A program made the position numbers and the translations under genes. Positions 22,451-31,554 of a stretch of 64,000 bases of DNA are shown one piece after another. Source of the stretch: Epibacterium ulvae (GTDB lineage Bacteria > Pseudomonadota > Alphaproteobacteria > Rhodobacterales > Rhodobacteraceae); contig NZ_JAHHIR010000035.1 of assembly GCF_018678075.1 (NCBI RefSeq), forward strand, positions 212,858 to 276,857. The letters are read 5' to 3'. The notes beneath the pieces are model-generated. The model was not told the DNA's origin and ran no database searches. It saw nothing but the letters and a program-made list of their open reading frames with translations. Numbering within the stretch: the stretch's first letter is position 1; the number at the start of each line of letters is the position of its first letter.

Positions 22451-22492
22451 ACCGTCCGGCTCCCAAAACAGGGTCGGGCGGTTTCCCGTTTT
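22451..22492 (+). terminator. Candidate terminator after the chemoreceptor gene
   Basis: ACCGTCCG (22451-22458) pairs with CGGGCGGT (22475-22482) in an 8-bp stem including one G-T pair, followed by TTTCCCGTTTTT. It lies 34 bases after the chemoreceptor stop. Confidence 0.6.
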
Positions 22493-22603
22493 TGCGTGCC
22501 ATTGGCGGCGCGGCGGAAAACCTCACATGCTCTGCCTTGCCGCGCAGGGGCGCATGGGCTATTCCGCCGGTCGTAACCTAACAACACCTGCGAGGAGGCC
22601 ACT

Positions 22604-24094
22604 ATGGCCAAAGCCAAGAAACAGCCCCGCCCCAAGGCGCAAACGCCAAAAGGGTTCCGTGACTATTTTGGTGAAGAGGTGACCCAACGCACTGAGATGC
22701 TGCGGGCCATCGCGGGTGTTTACCATCATTACGGGTTTGACGCGCTCGAAAGCTCTGCTGTGGAAACGGTTGAGGCGCTTGGCAGTTTTTTGCCAGATGT
22801 CGACCGTCCCAATGCGGGCGTCTTTGCCTGGCAGGAAGCGGATGAGAACGACAAGGGCGACTGGATGGCGCTGCGCTATGACCTGACCGCCCCTTTGGCG
22901 CGCGTCTATGCCCAGCACCGCAATGATCTGCCATCGCCGTATCGCCGCTATGCGATGGGGCCGGTCTGGCGCAATGAAAAGCCGGGACCGGGCCGTTATC
23001 GCCAGTTCTACCAATGTGATGCGGACACGGTTGGCACCGCGTCGATGGCGGCAGATGCCGAGATCTGCATGATGCTGTCTGACACGCTGGAAACCGTGGG
23101 CATTCCGCGCGGTGACTATCTGGTGCGCGTCAACAACCGCAAGGTGCTCAACGGTGTGTTGGAGGCCATGGGCCTTGCCGAGGATGATCCCAAACGCGAC
23201 GACGTGCTGCGCACCATCGACAAATTCGACAAAGTCGGCGAGGCCGGTGTGCGTGAGCTGCTGACCAAAGGGCGTCTTGACGCGTCGGGTGCCTTTATCG
23301 ATGGCGTGGGTCTGGATGACGCACAGGCGGATCCGGTGATTGCCTTCCTGACCTCCAGGGCGGACGATGTGGCCGGCACCATGGCCAATCTGCGCAACGC
23401 GGTTGGCGACAGCAAAGTCGGCCAGGACGGCATTGGCGAGCTGGAACAGATTGCGGAACTGCTTGCGGCCTCTGGATATGGTCCGGATCGTGTGTTGATT
23501 GACCCGTCCATCGTGCGCGGCCTTGGCTATTACACCGGACCGGTGTTTGAGGCCGAGCTGACGTTTGAGATCCTCGATGAAAAGGGGCGTAAGCGCCAGT
23601 TTGGGTCTGTTGCGGGTGGCGGTCGTTACGACGGGCTGGTCAAACGCTTCACCGGGCAGGAAGTTCCCGCCTTGGGCGTCTCCATCGGTGTGGACCGTCT
23701 ATTGGCGGCCTTGCGCGAAAAGGGGCGTCTTGCCACCACGCCCAAAGGCCCCGTTGTGGTCACCGTGATGGATCGCGACCGGATGGCGGATTACCAGGCT
23801 ATGGTGTCAGAGCTGCGCACCGCAGGCATCCGCTCCGAAGTGTATCTGGGCAATCCCAAAAACTTCGGCAACCAGCTGAAATATGCGGACAAGCGCAACT
23901 CGCCGATTGCGGTGATCGAGGGTGGTGATGAAAAGGCGCAAGGGATTATCCAGATCAAGGATCTGATCCTCGGTGCCAAGATCGCTGAAAACGCCACTTT
24001 GGAAGAATGGAAGGAACGCCCTAGCCAGTTCACCGTCGCGCGCAGCGATCTGGTGGCAAAGGTGCGTGAAATCCTCGACAGTCAGGACCTGTAA
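22604..24094 (+). CDS. hisS: Histidyl-tRNA synthetase
   Basis: A 496-residue class II aminoacyl-tRNA synthetase. Class II motif 2 is [27 protein letters not shown] and the histidine-binding motif is around [17 protein letters not shown]; the glycine-rich motif 3 is [15 protein letters not shown]. The C-terminal anticodon-binding domain follows from about residue 385. The lysine/proline-rich N-terminal tail ([21 protein letters not shown]) is normal for the alphaproteobacterial form. It is 2 bases upstream of hisZ, so histidine activation and histidine synthesis are coexpressed here. Confidence 0.96.
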   Translation: MAKAKKQPRPKAQTPKGFRDYFGEEVTQRTEMLRAIAGVYHHYGFDALESSAVETVEALGSFLPDVDRPNAGVFAWQEADENDKGDWMALRYDLTAPLARVYAQHRNDLPSPYRRYAMGPVWRNEKPGPGRYRQFYQCDADTVGTASMAADAEICMMLSDTLETVGIPRGDYLVRVNNRKVLNGVLEAMGLAEDDPKRDDVLRTIDKFDKVGEAGVRELLTKGRLDASGAFIDGVGLDDAQADPVIAFLTSRADDVAGTMANLRNAVGDSKVGQDGIGELEQIAELLAASGYGPDRVLIDPSIVRGLGYYTGPVFEAELTFEILDEKGRKRQFGSVAGGGRYDGLVKRFTGQEVPALGVSIGVDRLLAALREKGRLATTPKGPVVVTVMDRDRMADYQAMVSELRTAGIRSEVYLGNPKNFGNQLKYADKRNSPIAVIEGGDEKAQGIIQIKDLILGAKIAENATLEEWKERPSQFTVARSDLVAKVREILDSQDL

Positions 24095-24096
24095 CC

Positions 24097-25185
24097 ATGG
24101 CCAACCCGTCTGAAATTCTCGCCCGCGCCCAGCGGTTGCGGATGACATTTGAAACCGCCGGGGCGCAGGTAGTTGAACCGCCGGTGCTGCAGTCGGCGGA
24201 AACCCTGCTGGATCTTTATGGTGAGGACATTCGTGCCCGCGCCTATGTGACGTCCGATGCATTGCGCGGTGAACAAATGCTGCGCCCGGATTTTACCGTT
24301 CCCGTGGTCGAGATGCATATGCGACAGGGGGCAGAGCCTGCGCGCTATACATACGCGGGCGAAGTGTTTCGCCGCCAGGAACAGGATCCCGACCGGTCCA
24401 ACGAATATGTGCAGGTCGGCTATGAGGTCTTTGACCGCGACAACCCCGCCGCCGCCGATGCCGAGGTTTTTGCCCTGATCTCCATGCAGATGCGCGCCCT
24501 TCCGGTGCGCGCGGCTTGCGGCGATATTGGCATTTTGCTGGCCGCTGTTCAGGGGCTCAAAACGTCTGAGCTGCGCAAAGCCGCCCTGATGCGCCACATC
24601 TGGCGTCCGCGCCGGTTCAAGGCGCTGCTCGATCGTTTCTCCGGGCGTGTGCCCGTACCGGAACATCGCCTGAAACTTTTGTCTACTGATGGGGCGATTT
24701 CCGCATCGGCCCCGGACATCGGCAAACGCCGGGCTGCAGATATTGATGACCGCGTGGCCGCATTGCGCGCGGATGCAGCACTGCCGCCGATTTCCGAGAA
24801 TGAGATCCTGGCGCTGGAAACTCTGCTGGCTGTGCGCGAAACCATCCCCTTTGCGGTGGAGCAATTGCGCGATGTTGCGGTGGACCTGCCGTCCATTACA
24901 CCGGCGCTGAACCGGTTGGATGCGCGGGTCGCAGCCTTGCGTGCCCGCGGGATTGACGTGGAGGCGCTTGAATTCGATGCCTCTTATGGGCGCACCTCGA
25001 TGGAATATTACGACGGGTTTGTTTTTGGCTTTTATGCGAACCAACGTCCGGACTTGCCTGCGATTGCCACAGGCGGCCGCTATGACGCCTTGACCCGGCA
25101 TCTGGGGCAGGGCGATGAAATTCCTGCGGTCGGAGGGGTTCTGCGCCCTGATCTGATGCTTCTGCTTGAGGAGGACGCACAATGA
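24097..25185 (+). CDS. hisZ: ATP phosphoribosyltransferase regulatory subunit HisZ
   Basis: A 362-residue HisRS paralogue without the anticodon-binding domain. It keeps the class II fold, with RARAYVTSDALRGEQMLRPDFTVP and YTYAGEVFRRQEQ corresponding to motif 2, but is a regulatory protein: it forms a hetero-octamer with short-form HisG and is needed for its activity and histidine feedback. Its stop overlaps the hisG start by four bases (ATGA), and the adjacent HisG is the short form, which confirms the pairing. Confidence 0.93.
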   Translation: MANPSEILARAQRLRMTFETAGAQVVEPPVLQSAETLLDLYGEDIRARAYVTSDALRGEQMLRPDFTVPVVEMHMRQGAEPARYTYAGEVFRRQEQDPDRSNEYVQVGYEVFDRDNPAAADAEVFALISMQMRALPVRAACGDIGILLAAVQGLKTSELRKAALMRHIWRPRRFKALLDRFSGRVPVPEHRLKLLSTDGAISASAPDIGKRRAADIDDRVAALRADAALPPISENEILALETLLAVRETIPFAVEQLRDVAVDLPSITPALNRLDARVAALRARGIDVEALEFDASYGRTSMEYYDGFVFGFYANQRPDLPAIATGGRYDALTRHLGQGDEIPAVGGVLRPDLMLLLEEDAQ

Positions 25186-25874
25186 GCCTGAAACTGGGTG
25201 TGCCCTCCAAGGGGCGGTTGATGGAAAAGACCTTTGACTGGTTTGCCAAACGCGGACTGACCTTGTCGCGCACGGGGTCGGATCGCGAATATGCCGGTCG
25301 TGTTGACGGGATTGATGGGGTGGAGCTTGTGCTCCTGTCCGCAGGTGAAATCCCGAGGGAGCTGGCGGCCGGCCGGATCCACCTGGGCGTCACGGGCACC
25401 GATCTGGTTCAAGAAAAACTGCCGCGCTGGGAACAACAGGTCGAAGAGATCGCGCCGCTTGGCTTTGGCCACGCGGATCTGATCCTCGCCGTGCCACAGT
25501 TCTGGATTGATGTCGAAGGGCTGGATGATCTGGATGCAGTGGCCGCACGTTTCCGTGCCACCCATGGTCATCGACTGCGGATTGCCACCAAATACCACCG
25601 GTTGGTGCGTGAGTTTCTGACCGATGCCGGGGTCGCGGATTACCAATTGGTGGACAGCCAAGGCGCTACCGAAGGGACGGTCAAAAACGAAACGGCTGAG
25701 ATGATCGCGGATATCACCTCAACCGGTGAAACCCTGCGCGCCAACCACCTCAAAATTCTCGGCGATGGTCTGGTGCTCAAGTCCCAGGCGACCCTGTGGC
25801 GCAGCCGCACCGCGCCCTATGACGCAGCGGACAAAGCCACGCTCAACACCTTCCGCGATATGCTGCAAGGCTAG
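25182..25874 (+). CDS. hisG: ATP phosphoribosyltransferase, short form
   Basis: A 230-residue catalytic subunit of the first committed step of histidine synthesis, joining ATP and PRPP. KLGVPSKGRLMEKTFDWF and the PRPP-binding segment DSQGATEGTVKNETAEMIADITSTGETLRAN are visible. It lacks the C-terminal regulatory domain of long HisG, so it depends on HisZ encoded just upstream. A GC-rich 8-bp hairpin at 25890-25909 follows the stop. Confidence 0.94.
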   Translation: MSLKLGVPSKGRLMEKTFDWFAKRGLTLSRTGSDREYAGRVDGIDGVELVLLSAGEIPRELAAGRIHLGVTGTDLVQEKLPRWEQQVEEIAPLGFGHADLILAVPQFWIDVEGLDDLDAVAARFRATHGHRLRIATKYHRLVREFLTDAGVADYQLVDSQGATEGTVKNETAEMIADITSTGETLRANHLKILGDGLVLKSQATLWRSRTAPYDAADKATLNTFRDMLQG

Positions 25875-25889
25875 CCAGGTCCGCCACCC

Positions 25890-25909
25890 GCCCGCGCGTC
25901 AGCGCGGGC
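25890..25909 (+). terminator. GC-rich hairpin after hisG
   Basis: A perfect 8-bp stem (GCCCGCGC / GCGCGGGC, loop GTCA) begins 16 bases after the hisG stop. There is no T run, so it may be a weak or factor-assisted terminator. Confidence 0.45.
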
Positions 25910-26065
25910 CACGCCCAACGCGAGGCCGGGCCTGTTAAGGCCCAATCTCGGGGCGGGAGCCTTTGGCACGCTCGTAAATCGCAATGGCGCACTACACGGC
26001 AGGAAACCTCTTGCCATTTTGCACCACGTCTGGCTCCCTTGGCTCTTACTCCAAGGAACGCGCCG

Positions 26066-27178
26066 ATGCCTGACACGCCCAAATCTTATCCCCTCCTGCA
26101 ACCCGGCGCATTGCTGCACAAACGCGGTCAAAGCTTGGACAAGGGCACCGCCATCGCACCGCCAATCACCACGGCGTCGATGTTCCACCTGCCGGGACAG
26201 CCGGATGGCTCAGATTTCTATGGGCGCGCAACCAATCCGACCTGGGGCGAGACCGAGGCGCTTTTGTCTGCCTTGGAAGGGGCGCCGGCATTGCTGTTCC
26301 CTTCGGGCATGGCGGCGATCTCTGCGGCGTTTTTTGCGACGCTGCGGGCAGGGATGCGCCTGCTATTGCCATCCGATGGCTATTACGCCACCCGCCGTCT
26401 GGCCGAGACCTTTCTGGCGCCCCTGGGTGTGACCATCGAAGAACGCGCCACTGCGAATTTCGGCGCAGGCGGTTTTGCAGGCTTTGACGTGGTGTTTGTC
26501 GAGACCCCCTCAAACCCAGGGCTCGACATGATCGACCTGGCCGCTGTCGCGGCTGAGGTACGTGCGGCGGGTGGCATCACCATCGCCGACAACACGACCC
26601 TGACGCCGCTTGGGCAACGTCCCCTCGATCTAGGTGTCGATATCGTGGTCTCGTCTGACACCAAATGCATGGGGGGGCATTCTGATCTGCTGGCGGGGCA
26701 TGTGGCCAGCCGGGATCCCGCCTTGATCGCGGCGATGGAAAACTGGCGCATGCTGTCGGGGTCGATCCCCGGTGCCCATACCGCCTGGTTGTTGCATCGC
26801 GGGCTAGAGACGCTTGAGGTGCGTTTTGATCGCATGTGCAGCACCGCCGGAACTATTGCCGCGCGTCTCGCCGATCATCCGGCCCTGACACGCCTGCGCT
26901 ATCCCGGTCTGCCGCAGGATCCCGCGCATAATCTGGCCAAAGCGCAATGCGCGCAGTTTGGCTTCCTGATTGGTCTGACCTTAAGCGATGAGGAGACGGC
27001 TGAAGCCTTCATCAACACATGCCCCTTGATCCGACCCGCGACATCGTTTGGCGGGATCCATACGTCGGCCGAGCGGCGCGCCCGTTGGGGAGATGCGGTT
27101 GATCCCGGCTTTGTCCGTTTGTCGATTGGCGTGGAGCCGGTCGAGGAGTTGTGGGACGCGGTCAGCGCAGGGCTTTAG
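26066..27178 (+). CDS. Cys/Met metabolism PLP-dependent enzyme (cystathionine beta-lyase-like)
   Basis: The ATG at 26066 (370 residues) has AAGGA 8 bases upstream and is preferred over the TTG at 26039. It is a trans-sulfuration fold type I enzyme: PPITTASMFHLPG and YGRATNPTW near the N-terminus, ALLFPSGMAAISAA, VETPSNPGLDMIDLAA, IADNTTLTP with the Asp that contacts PLP, and SSDTKCMGGHSDLLAGHV with the Schiff-base Lys. Cystathionine beta-lyase is the best guess, but gamma-synthase and related lyases look alike. It converges with the DUF3291 gene, their stop codons overlapping. Confidence 0.82.
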   Translation: MPDTPKSYPLLQPGALLHKRGQSLDKGTAIAPPITTASMFHLPGQPDGSDFYGRATNPTWGETEALLSALEGAPALLFPSGMAAISAAFFATLRAGMRLLLPSDGYYATRRLAETFLAPLGVTIEERATANFGAGGFAGFDVVFVETPSNPGLDMIDLAAVAAEVRAAGGITIADNTTLTPLGQRPLDLGVDIVVSSDTKCMGGHSDLLAGHVASRDPALIAAMENWRMLSGSIPGAHTAWLLHRGLETLEVRFDRMCSTAGTIAARLADHPALTRLRYPGLPQDPAHNLAKAQCAQFGFLIGLTLSDEETAEAFINTCPLIRPATSFGGIHTSAERRARWGDAVDPGFVRLSIGVEPVEELWDAVSAGL

Positions 27179-27705
27179 GTTGGGCTTTCGCGTTTCAAGG
27201 CCCGCACCCGAACACTGTCGATCTGTAGCGCCGCGCCTGCAGGATCAAAGGCGGTTTTGAAGCTAAAAGCTTCAGCCGTCGGGCCAGTGGCATGGAGTTT
27301 CATGTAGCGCTCTACCCCTTCGGCCCATGTGGGGTAGGGCGACGGCGACCGGTGCCACCACAGAACCAGCGGTGGCCAATCGCCGTTTTGAAACCATTCG
27401 TGGCCCCGCTTCACCGCAGTTTTGTGCAAGCCGCCATAGGTGAAGGCCAGGATCGACTCCAGATCTTCCCACAGGGACAAGGTCGCTGGAGACCAGCCAT
27501 CACCGCGTTCCTGGTAAAAAGGGGGATAGATCTCTGCGCCCCAGGGCGTGGTGCCATCATCCATCGCATAGCCCGACCGCGCGATCAGGCCGGGGGCGGC
27601 GTCGACCTCATCAAACACCAAATCGTTTAGCGCGTAAAACCCGTCATTGGCCGGATCCTCGGCAGGGGTGCGAAACAGGCCAAATGTATAAAGGGCGAGG
27701 GGCAT
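27175..27705 (-). CDS. DUF3291 domain protein
   Basis: Starting from the ATG at 27705 (MPLALYTFGLF) it is 176 residues; the upstream in-frame start at 27738 adds a stretch unlike the family. The fold of DUF3291 is related to antibiotic biosynthesis monooxygenase-like dimeric alpha-beta barrels: GYAMDDGTTPWGAEIYPPFYQ, LSLWEDLESILAFTYGGLHK and WWHRSPSPYPTWAEGVERYMKLHATG are the recognisable blocks. No function is known to me. Its end overlaps the end of the PLP-enzyme gene on the other strand. Confidence 0.78.
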   Translation of the reverse strand: MPLALYTFGLFRTPAEDPANDGFYALNDLVFDEVDAAPGLIARSGYAMDDGTTPWGAEIYPPFYQERGDGWSPATLSLWEDLESILAFTYGGLHKTAVKRGHEWFQNGDWPPLVLWWHRSPSPYPTWAEGVERYMKLHATGPTAEAFSFKTAFDPAGAALQIDSVRVRALKRESPT

Positions 27706-27776
27706 GCGTATGGGTCCCGTTGGGTGAAGACAGCCCAAGGATACCGCAAAATCCTGTCACGCTGCGCGAAAACAGA

Positions 27777-28208
27777 TCAGATGACGCCAATTTCCGCCAG
27801 AGCCTGTGACAATTCAGGCGGTAAGGGCTCTTCTTCGCGACGTGCACCTGTCAGGTCGGCGGGGCTGTCTTCGACTTTGAGATAGCGCCAGCCTTGGAAG
27901 GGTCGTTTCTGGGCGGTCTGGGTGGCGTGGATTTCCGGCTCCAAAACGATAGCGCAGCGGCGTAGCTGATCCTCGCCGAAGACCTCCTCCATCCGGAGAA
28001 TACGCTGGCGACATTGGATTTGACCTTTGATGACCCAATAGATCGAACCGCCATTCACAATCTCGGCCTCGCGTTTGGGCCACATGCGAGTCACATGGCG
28101 CGGCAACCCGTCCGGCCAGCGCGCCGCATGAAGGCTTTGCCAATCGACTAAAGTTTCCACGCTTTCTGTGCCCACAGAGAGCTTTACGAGATTGACAGTC
28201 TTATCCAC
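27777..28208 (-). CDS. DUF1489 family protein
   Basis: From the GTG at 28208 this encodes 143 residues, the usual size of the family. Blocks VNLVKLSVGTESVETLVDWQ, HVTRMWPKREAEI, GGSIYWVIKGQIQCRQRI and GWRYL match the DUF1489 proteins found throughout alphaproteobacteria; their function is not established. The start codon lies inside a perfect DnaA-box sequence (28201-28209). It is divergent from nrdJ, with which it shares about 190 bases of upstream DNA. Confidence 0.82.
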   Translation of the reverse strand: MDKTVNLVKLSVGTESVETLVDWQSLHAARWPDGLPRHVTRMWPKREAEIVNGGSIYWVIKGQIQCRQRILRMEEVFGEDQLRRCAIVLEPEIHATQTAQKRPFQGWRYLKVEDSPADLTGARREEEPLPPELSQALAEIGVI

Positions 28209-28220
28209 AGCTTCCCCACA
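28201..28220. promoter_or_regulatory. DnaA-box pair upstream of nrdJ
   Basis: TTATCCACA at 28201-28209 is a perfect match to the DnaA box consensus, and TTCCCCACA at 28212-28220 matches it at seven of nine positions, 11 bases away in the same orientation. They lie about 180 bases before the nrdJ start. The first box also covers the likely start codon of the DUF1489 gene, so chance is possible. Confidence 0.35.
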
Positions 28221-28397
28221 GAGTCGTCCCAAGTAATGGCTCTATATTGTAGGTCAGCATTTGGTGGAGACAAGGTCTTGTGTTACAATACTCAAGAAAA
28301 TCCTAACCGGCATCATTTTCCACGTTGAGATTTTTGTGAAGACTGTAGTATCGACGCCGTCACCAACCCCCGTCCGCTGATTCATAGGAACCGCTGT

Positions 28398-30683
28398 ATG
28401 ACCCGCTTTGCTGCCCCCATCGCCGAACAGATCTGGGATATGAAATACCGTTTCAAAGAGGCTGACGGTAGCCCGATCGATGTCACGGTCGAGGACAGCT
28501 GGCGTCGCATCGCGCGCGATCTGGCACGCGCTGAGACGGATCCTGCGGCCTGGGAGGAGAAGTTCTATGGCGCGTTGGAAGATTTCAAGTATCTGCCCGC
28601 AGGTCGTATCACCGCCGGTGCCGGCACCGCGCGTCAGGTAACCTTGTTCAACTGTTTTGTGATGGGCACCGTGCCAGACAGCATGGGTGGTATTTTCGAC
28701 ATGCTGAAAGAGGCTGCGCTGACCATGCAGCAGGGCGGTGGCATCGGCTACGACTTCTCGACCATTCGCCCCCGCGGTGCGGACGTCAAAGGCGTGGCGG
28801 CGGATGCCTCGGGTCCCTTGTCGTTCATGGATGTGTGGGACGCGATGTGCCGCACGATCATGTCTGCGGGCTCCCGTCGGGGTGCGATGATGGCGACCAT
28901 GCGCTGTGATCACCCGGATATCGAGAACTTTATCACGGCGAAATCCGACCCTGCACGTCTGCGCATGTTCAACATGTCAGTGCTGGTGACCGACGACTTT
29001 ATGGAAGCGGTCAAGGCGGATGGCTCTTGGGAGCTGACCTTTGGCGGCAAGGTCTATCAAACGGTTCAGGCGCGCGATCTGTGGAACAAGATCATGCAGG
29101 CGACATATGATTATGCTGAGCCGGGTGTGATCTTTATCGATCGGATCAACAAGGCCAACAACCTGAACTACGTCGAAAATATCTGTGCAACCAACCCCTG
29201 CGGTGAGCAGCCGCTGCCGCCCTATGGTGCTTGTCTTCTGGGCTCGATCAACCTGGCGCGTCTGGTGAGCAACCCGTTTGAGAAAGACGCCGAGCTGGAT
29301 CCCGTCGCGATGCAGGAGCTGGTCGCGACCGCCGTGCGGATGATGGACAATGTGGTAGACGTGTCCAAATTCCCGCTGGAGGCGCAAGCACAGGAAGCCA
29401 AGAACAAGCGCAGGATCGGCCTGGGTGTCACGGGCCTGGCGGATGCACTGCTGATGTTGGGGCTGGAATATGGCACCGACGAAGCGGCGCGTCAGACGGA
29501 TCTCTGGCTGCACGCGATCGCCCGCGCCGCCTATCTGGCGTCGGTGGAATTGGCCAAGGAAAAGGGTGCGTTCCCGCTGTTTGATGCCGAGAAATATCTG
29601 GCGTCCGGCAATATGATGAACATGGATGAAGACGTCCGTGACGCCATTCGCGAACATGGTATCCGCAACGCGCTGCTGACCTCAATCGCGCCCACTGGCA
29701 CCATCAGCCTTTATGCGGGCAACGTCTCTTCCGGGATCGAGCCGGTCTTTGCCTATGCTTATACCCGGAAGGTTCTGCAAAAAGATGGCAGCCGCACGGA
29801 AGAGGAAGTGGTTGATTACGCCGTCAAAATGTTCCGCGAAAAGTTCGGTGCCGACGCAAAGTTGCCCAACTATTTTGTAAACGCACAGACCCTGGCACCC
29901 GCAGCCCACGTCAAGATGCAGGCGGCGGCGCAGAAATGGATCGACAGTTCGATTTCCAAGACGATCAACTGCCCTGAGGACATCTCCTTTGATGACTTCA
30001 AGGGCGTCTACATGCAGGCCTGGGATCAGGGGTGCAAAGGCTGCACCACCTATCGTCCCAACGACGTGACCGGTTCGGTTCTGTCCGTCTCGGAGAGCTC
30101 CGAGAAAGCACCGGGCGAGGGGGCTGAGGCACCGCAATCGGCGGAAGGCGCAGAGGTCGTCTATATGTCCGAGCCGCTGGATCGTCCGCAATCGCTGGAA
30201 GGCTCCACCTACAAGCTGAAGTGGCCGGATTCCGAACATGCGATCTATCTGACCATCAACGATATCATCATGGGCGGCCACCGTCGTCCGTTCGAGGTCT
30301 TCATCAACTCCAAGAACATGGAACACTACGCCTGGACGCTTGCGCTCACGCGGATGATCTCAGCCGTGTTCCGTCGCGGCGGCGATGTGTCCTTTGTGGT
30401 GGAAGAGCTGAAAGCGGTGTTTGATCCGCGCGGTGGTGCCTGGGTCAAAGGCAAATACATCCCGTCGATCCTCGCAGCCATCGGTGGTGTGATTGAGACG
30501 CATATGGTCAAAATCGAATTTATCGAAGGCGAGGGCATGGGGTTGAAATCTGACCCACAGGCCGAGGTCGTAAACCTGGATCAACGCCCTGGCAAAGCCT
30601 GTCCCTCGTGTGGAGAGTTCACCCTGCAAATGGTCGAAGGCTGCATGACATGTGCAAGCTGCGGCCATTCGAAGTGTGGCTGA
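28398..30683 (+). CDS. nrdJ: Adenosylcobalamin-dependent (class II) ribonucleotide reductase
   Basis: A 761-residue oxygen-independent reductase that makes deoxyribonucleotides using coenzyme B12. The catalytic core shows LFNCFVMGTVPDSMGGIF (substrate-site Cys), QGGGIGYDFSTIRPRG, CATNPCGEQPLPPYGACLLGSINL with the active-site Cys-Asn-Glu set, and SIAPTGTISLYAGNVSSGIEP. The C-terminus has a TSCPD-type block followed by CPSCG and CMTCASCGHSKCG, the redox cysteines that re-reduce the active site. Last core gene before the accessory island. Upstream DnaA-box matches suggest replication-linked control. Confidence 0.95.
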   Translation: MTRFAAPIAEQIWDMKYRFKEADGSPIDVTVEDSWRRIARDLARAETDPAAWEEKFYGALEDFKYLPAGRITAGAGTARQVTLFNCFVMGTVPDSMGGIFDMLKEAALTMQQGGGIGYDFSTIRPRGADVKGVAADASGPLSFMDVWDAMCRTIMSAGSRRGAMMATMRCDHPDIENFITAKSDPARLRMFNMSVLVTDDFMEAVKADGSWELTFGGKVYQTVQARDLWNKIMQATYDYAEPGVIFIDRINKANNLNYVENICATNPCGEQPLPPYGACLLGSINLARLVSNPFEKDAELDPVAMQELVATAVRMMDNVVDVSKFPLEAQAQEAKNKRRIGLGVTGLADALLMLGLEYGTDEAARQTDLWLHAIARAAYLASVELAKEKGAFPLFDAEKYLASGNMMNMDEDVRDAIREHGIRNALLTSIAPTGTISLYAGNVSSGIEPVFAYAYTRKVLQKDGSRTEEEVVDYAVKMFREKFGADAKLPNYFVNAQTLAPAAHVKMQAAAQKWIDSSISKTINCPEDISFDDFKGVYMQAWDQGCKGCTTYRPNDVTGSVLSVSESSEKAPGEGAEAPQSAEGAEVVYMSEPLDRPQSLEGSTYKLKWPDSEHAIYLTINDIIMGGHRRPFEVFINSKNMEHYAWTLALTRMISAVFRRGGDVSFVVEELKAVFDPRGGAWVKGKYIPSILAAIGGVIETHMVKIEFIEGEGMGLKSDPQAEVVNLDQRPGKACPSCGEFTLQMVEGCMTCASCGHSKCG

Positions 30684-30844
30684 TAACAGGCTGCGCTTTT
30701 GTGAATTGGCCCATAGATTTTCCATTTTTGCATAATGTAGTTCCACAAATTGGGGCATAGTGTTGAAATTTAACCAAATTACACGGTTGGACTTGCTAGC
30801 AACGCCTTCGAGCTTATTGTGACCTGAACTTTAGAGAGCAACAG

Positions 30845-31396
30845 ATGGCAAATTGGTACACGGCTGATCTCCACTTCGGTCACAAACGCATAATCGAATT
30901 TTGTAAGCGGCCTTTTGCATCGGTGGCTGAGATGAACGCGAAGATCATCAGCAATTTTCAATCTCGCGTACAACCGGATGATGACCTGTGGGTTGTTGGC
31001 GATTTTGCCTTCGGCCAGAGTCAGAGCAGTTCTCAATTTGAAAGTTGGTTTCACGGCCTACCAGGTCGTAAACATCTGATCTTGGGTAATCATGACGATG
31101 AGGCGATAGTTTCTCTACCGTGGGAGAGTGTCGAAGATATCGCTAGGGTTGCCGATGGAACGCAGAAATTGGTTCTTTGTCACTATCCCATGATTACGTG
31201 GGATGGTGCGCGCGACGACGCGTTACAGCTCTTCGGCCATGTTCATGATCAATGGCCTGGCACACGCAACAGTGTGAATGTCGGTGTGGATCAATGGGAT
31301 TTTTGTCCGGTTCAAATTGACGAAATTCGTCGGAGAGCAGCTAAGCTAGCGGTAAATAGGCATTGGGAAGATGTTGAGCATGGCAACGCATTGTAA
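30845..31396 (+). CDS. Calcineurin-like metallophosphoesterase (paralogue A)
   Basis: A 183-residue single-domain phosphoesterase. All metal-binding blocks are present: YTADLHFGH (DxH), VGDFAFG (GD), LGNHDD (GNHD), CHYPM and FGHVHDQW (GHxH). The substrate is unknown; related small proteins hydrolyse cyclic nucleotides, nucleotide or phosphoprotein bonds. It is the first gene after nrdJ, where the GC-rich core ends. A clear paralogue lies at 52,578-53,147; the proteins share roughly half their residues, and a 23-base stretch around the GHxH motif is identical in DNA. Whether it belongs to core or island is uncertain. Confidence 0.85.
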   Translation: MANWYTADLHFGHKRIIEFCKRPFASVAEMNAKIISNFQSRVQPDDDLWVVGDFAFGQSQSSSQFESWFHGLPGRKHLILGNHDDEAIVSLPWESVEDIARVADGTQKLVLCHYPMITWDGARDDALQLFGHVHDQWPGTRNSVNVGVDQWDFCPVQIDEIRRRAAKLAVNRHWEDVEHGNAL

Positions 31397-31554
31397 TGAC
31401 GGCCCATAGCGGACCTAGGCGACGCCGTCACTCGCTGCGCCGCAGCTTCACCAATCCGGTCATTCGCCGCACCGTTGAATTCTTGCGCTGCTCGAACCCA
31501 TATAATTCGCAGAAATGCCTTGTTCGCACGGATTGAATGCCGGTCTTTTGATGC

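Noticed and set aside
28238..28295. NrdR boxes upstream of nrdJ
   Set aside because: CTATATTGT and TGTTACAATAC resemble half sites about four helical turns apart, but neither is a good match to the palindromic NrdR consensus.
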